Shown here: piece by piece, positions 1 to 5,710 of the stretch
Position numbering within the stretch: the first letter of the stretch is position 1
Layout: every line of letters starts with the position of its first letter
Translations under genes and position numbers: made by a program
The notes under the pieces: generated by a model
The model's input: the letters and a program-made list of their open reading frames with translations, nothing else
The model's database searches: none
What the model was told of the DNA's origin: nothing
Assembly (NCBI GenBank): GCA_028277295.1
Contig: JANQGN010000502.1
Location: 1 to 5,968, forward strand
Reading direction: 5' to 3'
DNA: 5,968 nucleotides
Source of the DNA: Rhodospira sp.
GTDB taxonomy: Bacteria > Pseudomonadota > Alphaproteobacteria > Rhodospirillales > Rhodospirillaceae

Positions 1-450
1 TTCGGCGGTGCCGTTCATCTTGAAGGCGGTGAAGCCCTTGTCGACGATCGCCCGCGCCTGCCGGCCCACGTCGTCCGGGCGGTCGCCGCCGATCCAGGCA
101 TACATGCGCACCCGATCGCGGACCCGCCCCCCCAGCAAAGCATGCACGGGCACCCCAAGCGCCCGGCCGGTGATATCCCAGAGCGCCTGGTCGATGCCGG
201 CGATGGCGCTCATGAGCACCGGTCCACCGCGATAGAAGCCGCCCCTATAGAGGGTCTGCCAGAGGTCCTCGATGCGGCGCGGGTCCTTGCCGATCACATA
301 CTCGGACACCTCGTGCACGGCGGCCTCGACGGTGGCGGCGCGGCCCTCGATAACCGGCTCGCCCCAACCGCTGAGGCCGGCGTCGGTTTCCACCTTCAGG
401 AACAGCCAGCGCGGCGGCACGCGATAGGTTTTCAGGGCGGTGATACGCAT
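1..450 (-). CDS. dgoD: D-galactonate dehydratase, N-terminal 150 residues (runs off the window)
   Basis: This enolase-superfamily enzyme (mandelate racemase branch) dehydrates D-galactonate to 2-dehydro-3-deoxy-D-galactonate in the cytoplasm, the first step of the De Ley-Doudoroff galactonate pathway. The visible part is the capping domain and the start of the barrel. Stretches typical of DgoD are RITALKTYRVPPRWLFLKVE (residues 2-21), GWGEPVIEGRA (28-38), the FYRGGPVLMSAIAGIDQALWD block (72-92) and YAWIGGDRPDDV (117-128). From memory these match E. coli DgoD closely. The Mg-binding acidic residues and catalytic histidines lie beyond position 1 and cannot be checked. The ATG at 450 follows an AGGA (460-457) and lies 13 bases after the dctM stop, so it is translated from the same operon. 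A related aldonate or uronate dehydratase is the main alternative, but the N-terminal match favours DgoD. Confidence 0.92.
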   Translation of the reverse strand, partial: MRITALKTYRVPPRWLFLKVETDAGLSGWGEPVIEGRAATVEAAVHEVSEYVIGKDPRRIEDLWQTLYRGGFYRGGPVLMSAIAGIDQALWDITGRALGVPVHALLGGRVRDRVRMYAWIGGDRPDDVGRQARAIVDKGFTAFKMNGTAE

Positions 451-463
451 TGCATGTCCTACC

Positions 464-1792
464 TTATTTGACCAGCCACATGGCGACGTTCGGCTGGAAC
501 AGCAGCAGCGCCAGCACCGCGATCTGGATCACCATGAACGGAAGCACGGCGCGGTAGATGTCCACCAGGGTGATCCCCGGCGGTGCCACGCCCTTGAGAT
601 AGAAGGCGGCCGGCCCGAACGGCGGCGACAGGAACGAGACCTGCATGTTCACCGCGAACAGGATGCCGAACCAGATGGGGTCGTAGCCGAGCTGCTGGAC
701 GATGGGCACGAAGATGGGCAGGCACAGCATGGCGATGCCGATCCAGTCCAGGAACAGGCCCAGCACGATCAGCACCAGCATCATGACCAGCAGGATCAAA
801 ATGGGCGCCAGGTCCAGCCCCAGGATGGTCGACGAGACGAACCGGTTCCCGCCCATCAGGTTGTAGACGCCCACCAGGGTGGCGGCGCCGACACCGATCC
901 AGATGATCATGCCGCAGGTGTTGATGGTCTGGGTGACGGCCTGCTGCATGAGCGTCAGCGAGAATTCCCGGCGGATCATGATGCCCACCAGCACGCCGAA
1001 CACGCCCATGGCCGCCGCCTCGGTGACCGAGGCCACGCCGCCGTAGATTGATCCCAGCACCATGAAGGCGATGATGGCCGGCAGGATGATGTGGCGCATC
1101 TCGCGCAGCTTGTCGCGCCACGGCATGTTCGCCTCGGCCTCGGGCACCGGCGGCCCCAGCTTCGGGTTCAGCAGGCAGCGCGTCAGCACATACGCCATGT
1201 AGCAGAGCACCAGCACCACCGCGGGGGTGATGGCCGCCGTGAACAGGTCGGCGATGGAGACGCTGGCGATCAGCCCATAGATGATCAGCACGATGGACGG
1301 CGGCATCATGGTGCCCAGGGAGCCGCCGGCGCAGACAACGCCGATGGACAAATGCCGCTGGTAGCCCAGGCGCAGCATCTGCGGCAGCGCCAGCATGCCC
1401 AGCAGCACGATCTCGCCGCCGATGATCCCCGACATGGCCGCCAGGAAGAAGGCCACCACCAGGGTCTGCACGGCCACGCCGCCGGGCACGCGTCCAGCCA
1501 GCACGCGCATGCCGTTGAACAGGTCCTTGGCGATACCGGAGCGGTCCAGCAGCGAGGCCATGAACACGAACATGGGCACCGCGACCAGCGAGTATTCGGT
1601 GATGAAGCCGAAGACCCGGCTGGTCACCAGCGGCAGGGCATTGGGTCCGAACCAGCCCCAGGTGAACACCAGCGCCACCAGCCCGGTGGTGAAGGCCAGC
1701 GGCAAACCGGTGAGCAGAAGCAGAAAGATACTGCCGACGAGCACGTAGGTGCCAACCTCGATGCCCATGGCGCTCATGCCAAGCCCGCCCAT
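464..1792 (-). CDS. dctM: TRAP transporter large membrane subunit (DctM family)
   Basis: This is the large permease subunit of a TRAP transporter. It forms the ion-coupled transport channel in the inner membrane and receives substrate from the binding protein. The 442 residues are almost wholly hydrophobic and consistent with the usual dozen or so membrane segments. Family motifs are visible: YSLVAVPMFVFMASLLDRSG (67-86), GGSLGTMMPPSIVLIIYG (156-173), GSIYGGVASVTEAAAMG (247-263), LFLDWIGI (346-353) and FLSPPFGPAAFYLKG (387-401). The ATG at 1792 begins one base after the dctQ stop (TGACATG), which suggests coupled translation. In-frame ATGs at 1777 and 1768 are also possible; the last would begin MGIEVGTYVL, closer to the usual DctM N-terminus. 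Length and motifs are intact, with no frameshift. Substrate cannot be read from this subunit; linkage to DgoD points to an aldonate. Confidence 0.95.
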   Translation of the reverse strand: MGGLGMSAMGIEVGTYVLVGSIFLLLLTGLPLAFTTGLVALVFTWGWFGPNALPLVTSRVFGFITEYSLVAVPMFVFMASLLDRSGIAKDLFNGMRVLAGRVPGGVAVQTLVVAFFLAAMSGIIGGEIVLLGMLALPQMLRLGYQRHLSIGVVCAGGSLGTMMPPSIVLIIYGLIASVSIADLFTAAITPAVVLVLCYMAYVLTRCLLNPKLGPPVPEAEANMPWRDKLREMRHIILPAIIAFMVLGSIYGGVASVTEAAAMGVFGVLVGIMIRREFSLTLMQQAVTQTINTCGMIIWIGVGAATLVGVYNLMGGNRFVSSTILGLDLAPILILLVMMLVLIVLGLFLDWIGIAMLCLPIFVPIVQQLGYDPIWFGILFAVNMQVSFLSPPFGPAAFYLKGVAPPGITLVDIYRAVLPFMVIQIAVLALLLFQPNVAMWLVK

Positions 1793-1793
1793 G

Positions 1794-2393
1794 TCACCGG
1801 TCCCCCGGGTCGGCGGCGGCCGGTCGCGCGCGGACGGTCTGGATCAGGTGCAGCAGCGCCTGCACCGTCATGAGGGCTACGGCGAGCAGGATGAAGCCCT
1901 TGGTCATGGCCGGGAACGGCGGATTCCAAGAGGTGCCGGACCGTTCCAGTTGCCAGGCGCCGGTGGGGCTGTGCGAGGCACGGTAAAAAAGCTGCCAGGC
2001 AGCATAGGTCATGCCGCCGCAGAACAGGACGATGATGGTGTTGTTGAACAGGTCCAGCCAGTGCCGTACACGGGGCGACACCGAATCATAGATCACCCGA
2101 ACGCGGATGTGCTTGTCCCGGGCCAGGGCGACCGGGCCGCCCAGGGCGAACAGGGTGGCGATCAGCATCACCGTGCTCTCGTGCACCCAGGAGGTGGGCG
2201 CGTTGAACACGTAGCGCATGATCACCTCGAACACGCTGATGGCCATGGCGATGAACACCAGCCAGGCGATGCCATCGGCGGCGCGGGCGATGATCCGGTC
2301 AAGGCCGGTGCGGAGGGTGCCCTCGGCGGCCCTGTGCGGATCGGGCTCGGGTTTGAGGCCCGGGGGCGGTGCGGACGGGGACGGGCTGGACAT
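1794..2393 (-). CDS. dctQ: TRAP transporter small membrane subunit (DctQ family)
   Basis: This is the small four-helix subunit of the TRAP transporter, which pairs with DctM in the inner membrane. The 199-residue form starts at the ATG at 2393, preceded by a GGGGG tract 8 bases upstream. An in-frame TTG at 2408 would add five residues but looks less likely. A proline-rich cytoplasmic tail (about 1-35) precedes TM1 (about 41-61, ending VFEVIMRYVFN). Then come the family hallmark W-x2-E (W69, E72), TM2 (73-92), the conserved KHIRV patch (94-98), TM3 (116-136) and TM4 (164-185). The proline-rich N-terminus is somewhat longer than in many DctQ proteins. The gene follows dctP after 102 bases and abuts dctM. 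The assignment is strong although DctQ sequences diverge quickly. Confidence 0.92.
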   Translation of the reverse strand: MSSPSPSAPPPGLKPEPDPHRAAEGTLRTGLDRIIARAADGIAWLVFIAMAISVFEVIMRYVFNAPTSWVHESTVMLIATLFALGGPVALARDKHIRVRVIYDSVSPRVRHWLDLFNNTIIVLFCGGMTYAAWQLFYRASHSPTGAWQLERSGTSWNPPFPAMTKGFILLAVALMTVQALLHLIQTVRARPAAADPGDR

Positions 2394-2455
2394 GACGGGG
2401 ACCCCCAAGGTCGAGGGCGGGCCGCATCGAGCGACCTTACGCGTGGGCAGGGGCG

Positions 2456-2487
2456 GCCCCTTGCCCCGATCGGCTGGGACAAGGGGC
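2456..2487 (-). promoter_or_regulatory. Stable hairpin between dctP and dctQ, probable mRNA 3'-end stabiliser
   Basis: Eight bases after the dctP stop the minus strand reads GCCCCTTGTCCC (2487-2476), an 8-base loop, then GGGGCAAGGGGC (2467-2456). This pairs over 12 positions with a single G-U. No T-run follows, so it is not a normal intrinsic terminator. Its place fits hairpins that protect binding-protein mRNA or limit read-through to permease genes in transporter operons. Confidence 0.6.
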
Positions 2488-2495
2488 GAGCGTCC

Positions 2496-3557
2496 CTAAA
2501 GAAGGTTGCGGGCCTGCAGGAAGGTGACGACAGAGTCGTAGATCTTCTGCGTCAGCGCGTTGCGCGTGGCCCAGTTGGCCCATTCCTGCTGGGCGATGGC
2601 GCGGAACTTCTTCCGCTCCTCGGGCGGAAGGTCGATGATCTCGATGTCCGGATCCGCGCGGGCCTCGACCACGGCTTCCAGGTCGCGGGCCTTCAGTTTG
2701 AAGACCAGGTCGTAGGCCAGGGCGTCGGTGGCTGTCTCCAGAATGACCTTCAGATCGTCGGGCAGGCCGTCCCAGATGTCCTTGTTCAGGGACACCGCCA
2801 CCATGGGCAGCGAATGGAAGCCCGGGTAGCTGGGATACTGGGCGAAGCTGTGCAGGCCCTGATCATGGTTGGTGGAGAACACCGTATAGTCGGCGGCGTC
2901 GATGACCCCCTTTTCCAGGCCGGTGTAGACCTCGGAGCCGGGCAGGTTCACGGGGGCCGCGCCGGCCTTTGAGAAGATGTCGTAGACCATGCCCTCGGGG
3001 GCGCGCAGCTTCAGGCCCTCCAGGTCGGCGACCGAGCGGATCGGCTTCTTGGAGACGAAGGCTTCCAGGCCGGTGGCGGCGGCTCCAATCAGATGCACAT
3101 TGTAGGGGTTGACCAACTCGTTATAGAGCGCCTCGCCGCCGCCGTGCTGCATGTATTCCAGGAACTCCAGCGGGTCGCCCCAGGCGCCCACCAGGTTGCC
3201 GAGCATGGAGAACGCGGGGTTCAGGCCGGAGAAGTAGCTGGGATCGGTCAGGTGGCCCTGAAGGATGCCGGATCCGACCGCGTCCAGGGTCTGGTTGTGC
3301 GGCACGACGGCGCCGGTGGGCAGGATCTCGATGTGGATGCGCCCGCCGGACATGGCACCAATGTTGTCGGCCCACGCCTGCTTGATCTTGAACTGCGGCT
3401 CGCCGGCGGTCTCCGAGGTCTGGAACGTCCACTCATACTCGGCCGACCAGGCGGGCGCGGCCAGCAACAGGGCGCCGAGAAGGGCGCCACCGATCACGGC
3501 GCCACCGAACACGGTGCTGGTGCCGGGGGGTAGGGGGGGCAAGAATCGGGCGCTCAT
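2496..3557 (-). CDS. dctP: TRAP transporter periplasmic substrate-binding protein (DctP family, TakP-like)
   Basis: This periplasmic protein captures an organic acid for the DctQM permease. The chosen ATG at 3557 has an excellent ribosome site (GGAGG, 5-base spacing), so the 353-residue form is preferred over an upstream ATG at 3608. A long signal peptide (39 residues) has a hydrophobic core at about 16-34 and probable cleavage after APAWSA, before EYEW. The mature protein shows family landmarks: HGGGEALYNE (138-147), KKPIRSVADLEGLKLRAPEG (170-189) with Arg185, the residue that in TRAP binding proteins normally clamps the ligand carboxylate, SEVYTGLEKGVIDAADY (208-224), and a YPSYPGFHSLP stretch (241-251). 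The GGG-LYNE block and tyrosine/proline loop recall the TakP (2-oxoacid-binding) branch. Given DgoD in the operon, D-galactonate or another aldonate is the inferred ligand; binding data would be needed to settle it. Confidence 0.94.
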   Translation of the reverse strand: MSARFLPPLPPGTSTVFGGAVIGGALLGALLLAAPAWSAEYEWTFQTSETAGEPQFKIKQAWADNIGAMSGGRIHIEILPTGAVVPHNQTLDAVGSGILQGHLTDPSYFSGLNPAFSMLGNLVGAWGDPLEFLEYMQHGGGEALYNELVNPYNVHLIGAAATGLEAFVSKKPIRSVADLEGLKLRAPEGMVYDIFSKAGAAPVNLPGSEVYTGLEKGVIDAADYTVFSTNHDQGLHSFAQYPSYPGFHSLPMVAVSLNKDIWDGLPDDLKVILETATDALAYDLVFKLKARDLEAVVEARADPDIEIIDLPPEERKKFRAIAQQEWANWATRNALTQKIYDSVVTFLQARNLL

Positions 3558-3561
3558 GACA

Positions 3562-3568
3562 TCCTCCC
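3562..3568 (-). promoter_or_regulatory. Strong ribosome binding site of dctP
   Basis: GGGAGGA, 4-5 bases before the ATG at 3557, is the best Shine-Dalgarno match in the window. It fixes the dctP start, and it suggests high expression of the binding protein. Confidence 0.8.
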
Positions 3569-3638
3569 ATGGGGTCGGTTGCGGAAACCAGACCGGACGC
3601 CCCGGCACCCTCGCGCGGCACCGGCGCCGGCCGTCGGC

Positions 3639-3650
3639 TTAGTGCACTGA
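3639..3650. promoter_or_regulatory. Operator candidate 1 (dctP-proximal AGTGCACT palindrome)
   Basis: TTAGTGCACTGA contains the perfect 8-bp palindrome AGTGCACT (3641-3648), 84 bases before the dctP start codon. Its GT-N2-AC core is like that of the hexuronate FCD regulators UxuR/ExuR (TGGTATACCA-type sites, from memory). The adjacent GntR-type regulator is the natural binder by position; this is inference. Confidence 0.55.
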
Positions 3651-3688
3651 TCCAGGCAAAAGTTGCAGTCTGCGTTTTGTCTGTATCG

Positions 3689-3700
3689 AAAGTGCACTAA
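3689..3700. promoter_or_regulatory. Operator candidate 2 (dctP-distal AGTGCACT palindrome)
   Basis: AAAGTGCACTAA repeats the palindrome AGTGCACT (3691-3698) exactly 50 bp from the first copy. Read on the minus strand, its flank gives TTAGTGCACT, the same ten bases as the plus strand of copy 1, so the two are mirror-placed. I see no third copy in the window. No clear -35/-10 pair is evident between the two sites. Confidence 0.55.
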
Positions 3701-3704
3701 AAAC

Positions 3705-3877
3705 AATGCTCTATGCAGCGACGCTTGCATTCGCTTGCCGTCAAGGGTGAATCCCTTGAACGCGTCGCCGCACTAGAACATGTTGCGCGCTTTCTGACTC
3801 GCCCAACATGCTCTAACAGTTTGTTTTTCAAGCAAATCGTCGTCGCGATCCGTTCCGGATCGCTCGGGATTTGCTCT
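3705..3877. repeat. Inverted-repeat-rich intergenic element downstream of the regulator gene
   Basis: At least four inverted repeats are packed in this stretch. AGCAAATC/GATTTGCT (3831-3838, 3868-3875) encloses the perfect hairpin GCGATCCG-TTC-CGGATCGC (3845-3863). TAGAACATGTTG/CAACATGCTCTA (3774-3785, 3804-3815) has one mismatch. TCAAGGG/CCCTTGA (3741-3747, 3753-3759) is nested inside TGCAGCGACGC/GCGTCGCCGCA (3714-3724, 3762-3772), which has one mismatch. The octamer ATGCTCTA occurs at 3706-3713 and 3808-3815. The element begins directly after the regulator stop. Ends of AGAGCAT/ATGCTCT type recall palindromic intergenic repeats I remember from alphaproteobacterial genomes; family membership is unverified. 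It may also act as the 3' structure of the regulator mRNA. Confidence 0.6.
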
Positions 3878-4732
3878 CTAGGTCCCCGACCGCTTGCCAG
3901 GGCCTGGGTCCTCACTCGCCCACAGACGGGCGAGCATGGCGGGTTCCGGTTCCACGTCGCCGGTATCGAGGCCCAGGTCCTGGCCGGTGCGGGCCATGAC
4001 GCGGACGGCCGCCCTGAAGGCGGCCTCTGGCTGGCGCAGGCGGATCGATTCCAGCAGACGGCGATGTCGCTCCAGGCTGTCGCGCAACTCGCCGGCCGCA
4101 TCATTGGTCTTGCGGATGACCATCAGGATGGTGGGGCGCAGGATGTGCGCCAGCTGCGCCCACACGAGATTGTGGGTGGCGCGGTAGATGGCGGCGTGGA
4201 AGGCCACGTCGTGCTCGCTGAAGGCACGCGGCAGCGGCTCGCCGAGCGCGGTTTCCTCCAACGTCCGCTCCATGCCCAGGAAGCCGTCCTCGATGGCCAT
4301 CAGGTCGCGCGCGGTGGCGCGTTCAGCGGCCAGGGCGGAGATGAAGGGCTCGGTGGTGCGGCGGAATTCGAAGATCTGGCGCAGGATTTCCGGGTTGGGC
4401 GAGGCGTAGTCCGCCATCCATCGGGTCACCAGGGGGTCCAGGATGTTCCAGTCGCCATACTCGCGCACCACGGTGCCCTGGCCGGCGTGGCGGCTGATGA
4501 TGCCCAGGGCGGTGAGACTCTGGAGGCCCGTGCGGATGCTGGCGCGGCTGACGGCGAAGCGCTCGGCCAGGTCCACCTCTTTCGGCAGCAGGGAGCCCGG
4601 AGGGTAGTCACCGGAGAACAGGGCGCTGGCCAGGCTCTCGGCCACGCGGTTGCCCAGGTCGCGCATCGCGCCGGTGGCGCCGGCGGAAAGCGGGGCGGGG
4701 CTGTCATCCTCGAACGGGGTCGAGCGGGACAT
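3878..4732 (-). CDS. GntR/FadR-family (FCD) transcriptional regulator, DgoR-like
   Basis: This is a DNA-binding repressor-type regulator, inferred to control the adjacent TRAP-dgoD genes. Of 284 residues, 26-91 form the GntR winged helix: YPPGSLLPKEVDLAERF (43-59), recognition helix SRASIRTGLQSL (62-73) and wing SRHAGQGTVV (80-89). The linker GDWNILDPLVTRW (93-105) resembles the WN-LD-DVLQW stretch I recall from E. coli DgoR. An all-helical FCD ligand domain follows (about 115-255), with RRTTEP (124-129) and metal/ligand positions D175, H179 (DVAFH) and H223 (ERHRRLL). The usual third FCD histidine, three residues after the Met of the M-x2-H motif, is Thr249 here (VMARTG). The ATG at 4732 has an AGGGGA about 9-10 bases upstream. 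It is separated from dctP by 320 bp that hold candidate operators. Effector identity (galactonate) is inference. Confidence 0.93.
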   Translation of the reverse strand: MSRSTPFEDDSPAPLSAGATGAMRDLGNRVAESLASALFSGDYPPGSLLPKEVDLAERFAVSRASIRTGLQSLTALGIISRHAGQGTVVREYGDWNILDPLVTRWMADYASPNPEILRQIFEFRRTTEPFISALAAERATARDLMAIEDGFLGMERTLEETALGEPLPRAFSEHDVAFHAAIYRATHNLVWAQLAHILRPTILMVIRKTNDAAGELRDSLERHRRLLESIRLRQPEAAFRAAVRVMARTGQDLGLDTGDVEPEPAMLARLWASEDPGPGKRSGT

Positions 4733-4832
4733 GGAACCGTTTCCCCTGTGGCCGTGCCCGGGTGACCAAGGCCGTGTGGGCAGGGTGCCCCTGGGGTCGT
4801 CCGCTCTTCGACATGAACGAGGTCCCCAAGAG

Positions 4833-4861
4833 TGTCAGAAACGGTACATCATGTCTGACAT
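4833..4861. promoter_or_regulatory. Inverted repeat, candidate autoregulatory operator of the GntR-type gene
   Basis: TGTCAGA (4833-4839) and its exact complement TCTGACA (4854-4860) lie with centres 21 bp apart, two turns of DNA. The right arm sits in ATGTCTGACAT (4851-4861), a near-perfect 11-bp palindrome with the GT-N3-AC core typical of FadR-family operators. Its place just downstream of the candidate -10 box would suit repression of the gene by its own product. Binding is inferred. Confidence 0.45.
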
Positions 4862-4873
4862 GGGATCAAGAAG

Positions 4874-4900
4874 TTCATACTTACACGGCATGCAGGTCAA
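4874..4900 (-). promoter_or_regulatory. Possible sigma70-type promoter of the regulator gene
   Basis: The minus strand reads TTGACC (4900-4895), 15 bases, then TATGAA (4879-4874). The -35 box matches TTGACA at five of six positions, but the spacer is two bases shorter than ideal. Transcription would begin near 4867, just before an inverted repeat, leaving a leader of about 135 bases before the ATG at 4732. This is a pattern match only. Confidence 0.35.
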
Positions 4901-5068
4901 TCTTTTGGCATGGAATGTCTGCGTTTGCGGCCGCCCTGCGACGGCGGGTTCCCTGTCCGTTTCGGCGCGCGTGCCGGCCGTGACCGCGGGTGGGGCGGCT
5001 GTCGCTCCCGCTCCACCAGGTGACCATGATGATCGGCGCCCGGCACACGACCGGACGTGCGGGCGGCC

Positions 5069-5539
5069 CTAGGCTGAATCGCCCTCCAGCACCGTCTCGA
5101 TCGTCGCGTTTATCGAGTTGGCGATGAAGCACGCTTCGTGAGACTTCTCGTGAAGCGCGATCTCCGTCGCCCGGTCCGGGGTGCTGCCCGCGTAGCGCAC
5201 GCGCGGGTTCAGCCGGACGTGGGTGATCGCCATGCGGCCGGCCTGGTTCTTGGCCATGGTGCCCTCGGCGGTGTCGCTGTAGTCGGACACCACGTAGCCC
5301 TCCTTGTGGGCGAACCAGAGGTAAAACAGCATGTGGCAACTGGACACGGCGGCCACGAGCGCCTCTTCCGGGTCCACGTTGGCCGGTGTGGAATAGGGCG
5401 GGTCGAGGACATGCGTCGAGGCCGACGCCGCCACCTCGGCGCCGCCGTCGAAGCGCCAGAGATGGGCGGTACCGTGCCGGCCCTTCGGATGATCGTTGCC
5501 GGCGCGCTGCCAGTGGATGGTGGCCGTGTGCAGGGACAT
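5069..5539 (-). CDS. OsmC/Ohr-family peroxiredoxin-like protein
   Basis: This small cytoplasmic protein belongs to the family of thiol-dependent reductases of organic hydroperoxides. The 156-residue form starts at the ATG at 5539, backed by AAGGAG with 7-base spacing; an upstream in-frame ATG at 5626 has no such site and would add an un-OsmC-like tail. Family features are the two reactive cysteines, Cys68 in VSSCHMLFYLW and Cys137 in the HEACFIANSI motif (134-143), the acidic pair in NVDPEEALVAA (55-65) whose glutamate normally helps position the catalytic arginine, and YSTPANVDPEEAL as entry to the long central helix. A candidate arginine lies at position 21. Length is normal for the family. 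Nearby genes offer no hint of an OhrR-type regulator. Exact peroxide substrate cannot be told from sequence. Confidence 0.92.
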   Translation of the reverse strand: MSLHTATIHWQRAGNDHPKGRHGTAHLWRFDGGAEVAASASTHVLDPPYSTPANVDPEEALVAAVSSCHMLFYLWFAHKEGYVVSDYSDTAEGTMAKNQAGRMAITHVRLNPRVRYAGSTPDRATEIALHEKSHEACFIANSINATIETVLEGDSA

Positions 5540-5546
5540 GGCGGGG

Positions 5547-5552
5547 CTCCTT
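5547..5552 (-). promoter_or_regulatory. Ribosome binding site deciding the OsmC-type start
   Basis: AAGGAG lies 7 bases before the ATG at 5539. It supports the 156-residue product over the longer in-frame ORF from 5626. Confidence 0.75.
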
Positions 5553-5662
5553 GCTAGGCACGTCATGGGGCCGCGTCGCATGACCGGCCCTTGGGCGTTG
5601 ACCTTGCAGGTAAGCCGTCGCGACATTGGTCTACAAGCGACTTCTTCTCACATAGGGATGAG

Positions 5663-5702
5663 AAAAAGTGGCCCTTGCCTCAGTCGCCTCGGGGACAGGG
5701 CC
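5663..5702 (-). terminator. Probable rho-independent terminator after the prephenate dehydrogenase gene
   Basis: Eight bases after the stop codon the minus strand reads GGCCCT (5702-5697), a 21-base spacer and AGGGCC (5675-5670), then AC and five T residues (5667-5663). The six-pair GC-rich stem followed by a T-run fits an intrinsic terminator, though the loop is long. The T-run also forms part of a second inverted repeat (5641-5650 with 5659-5668). Confidence 0.55.
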
Positions 5703-5710
5703 GGGCGCCG

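Larger units (their letters stand above)
4733..5068. other. 336-bp gap between the OsmC-type gene and the regulator gene
   Basis: No credible gene is seen on either strand; the short open frames here lack family motifs or good start signals. On the minus strand, a hairpin just after the OsmC-type stop (CGCACG, 5061-5056, with CGTGTG, 5049-5044, one G-T pair, 6-base loop) has no T-run, so it is at best a weak terminator. The part from 4833 to 4900 is less GC-rich than its surroundings and holds the candidate promoter and operator of the regulator gene. The rest (4901-5040) shows nothing I can interpret. Confidence 0.6.

Noticed and set aside
305..320. GTGCAC within dgoD (TCGTGCACGG) as a further operator copy
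   Set aside because: It shares only the six-base core, not AGTGCACT, and is explained by coding sequence; a similar core also occurs inside dctQ near 2180.
440..1873. His/Gln/Asp-rich plus-strand frames opposite dctM
   Set aside because: The odd composition comes from reading the complement of hydrophobic codons (for example GTG/ATG/CTG reading as CAC/CAT/CAG); there is no independent coding signal.
1749..2972. A 407-codon open frame on the plus strand across dctQ and dctP
   Set aside because: It is antisense to two well-supported genes and has low-complexity Gly/Arg/Asp/His composition with no recognisable family.
3558..3608. Upstream in-frame ATG (3608) for dctP
   Set aside because: It would put 17 polar residues ahead of the signal peptide and skip the strong GGAGG site before the ATG at 3557.
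3621..3630. The 10-bp palindrome CCGGCGCCGG in the dctP leader
   Set aside because: Palindromes of C and G are expected by chance in such GC-rich DNA; there is no second copy or matching context.
3713..4765. A 350-codon open frame on the plus strand opposite the regulator gene
   Set aside because: It lies antisense to a clear GntR/FCD gene, is rich in Gly, Ala, Gln and His as expected from the complement of high-GC codons, and shows no domain motif.
4650..5072. Plus-strand and minus-strand open frames in the gap between the OsmC-type gene and the regulator
   Set aside because: They span gene edges and the promoter region, have no convincing ribosome site, and show no motif.
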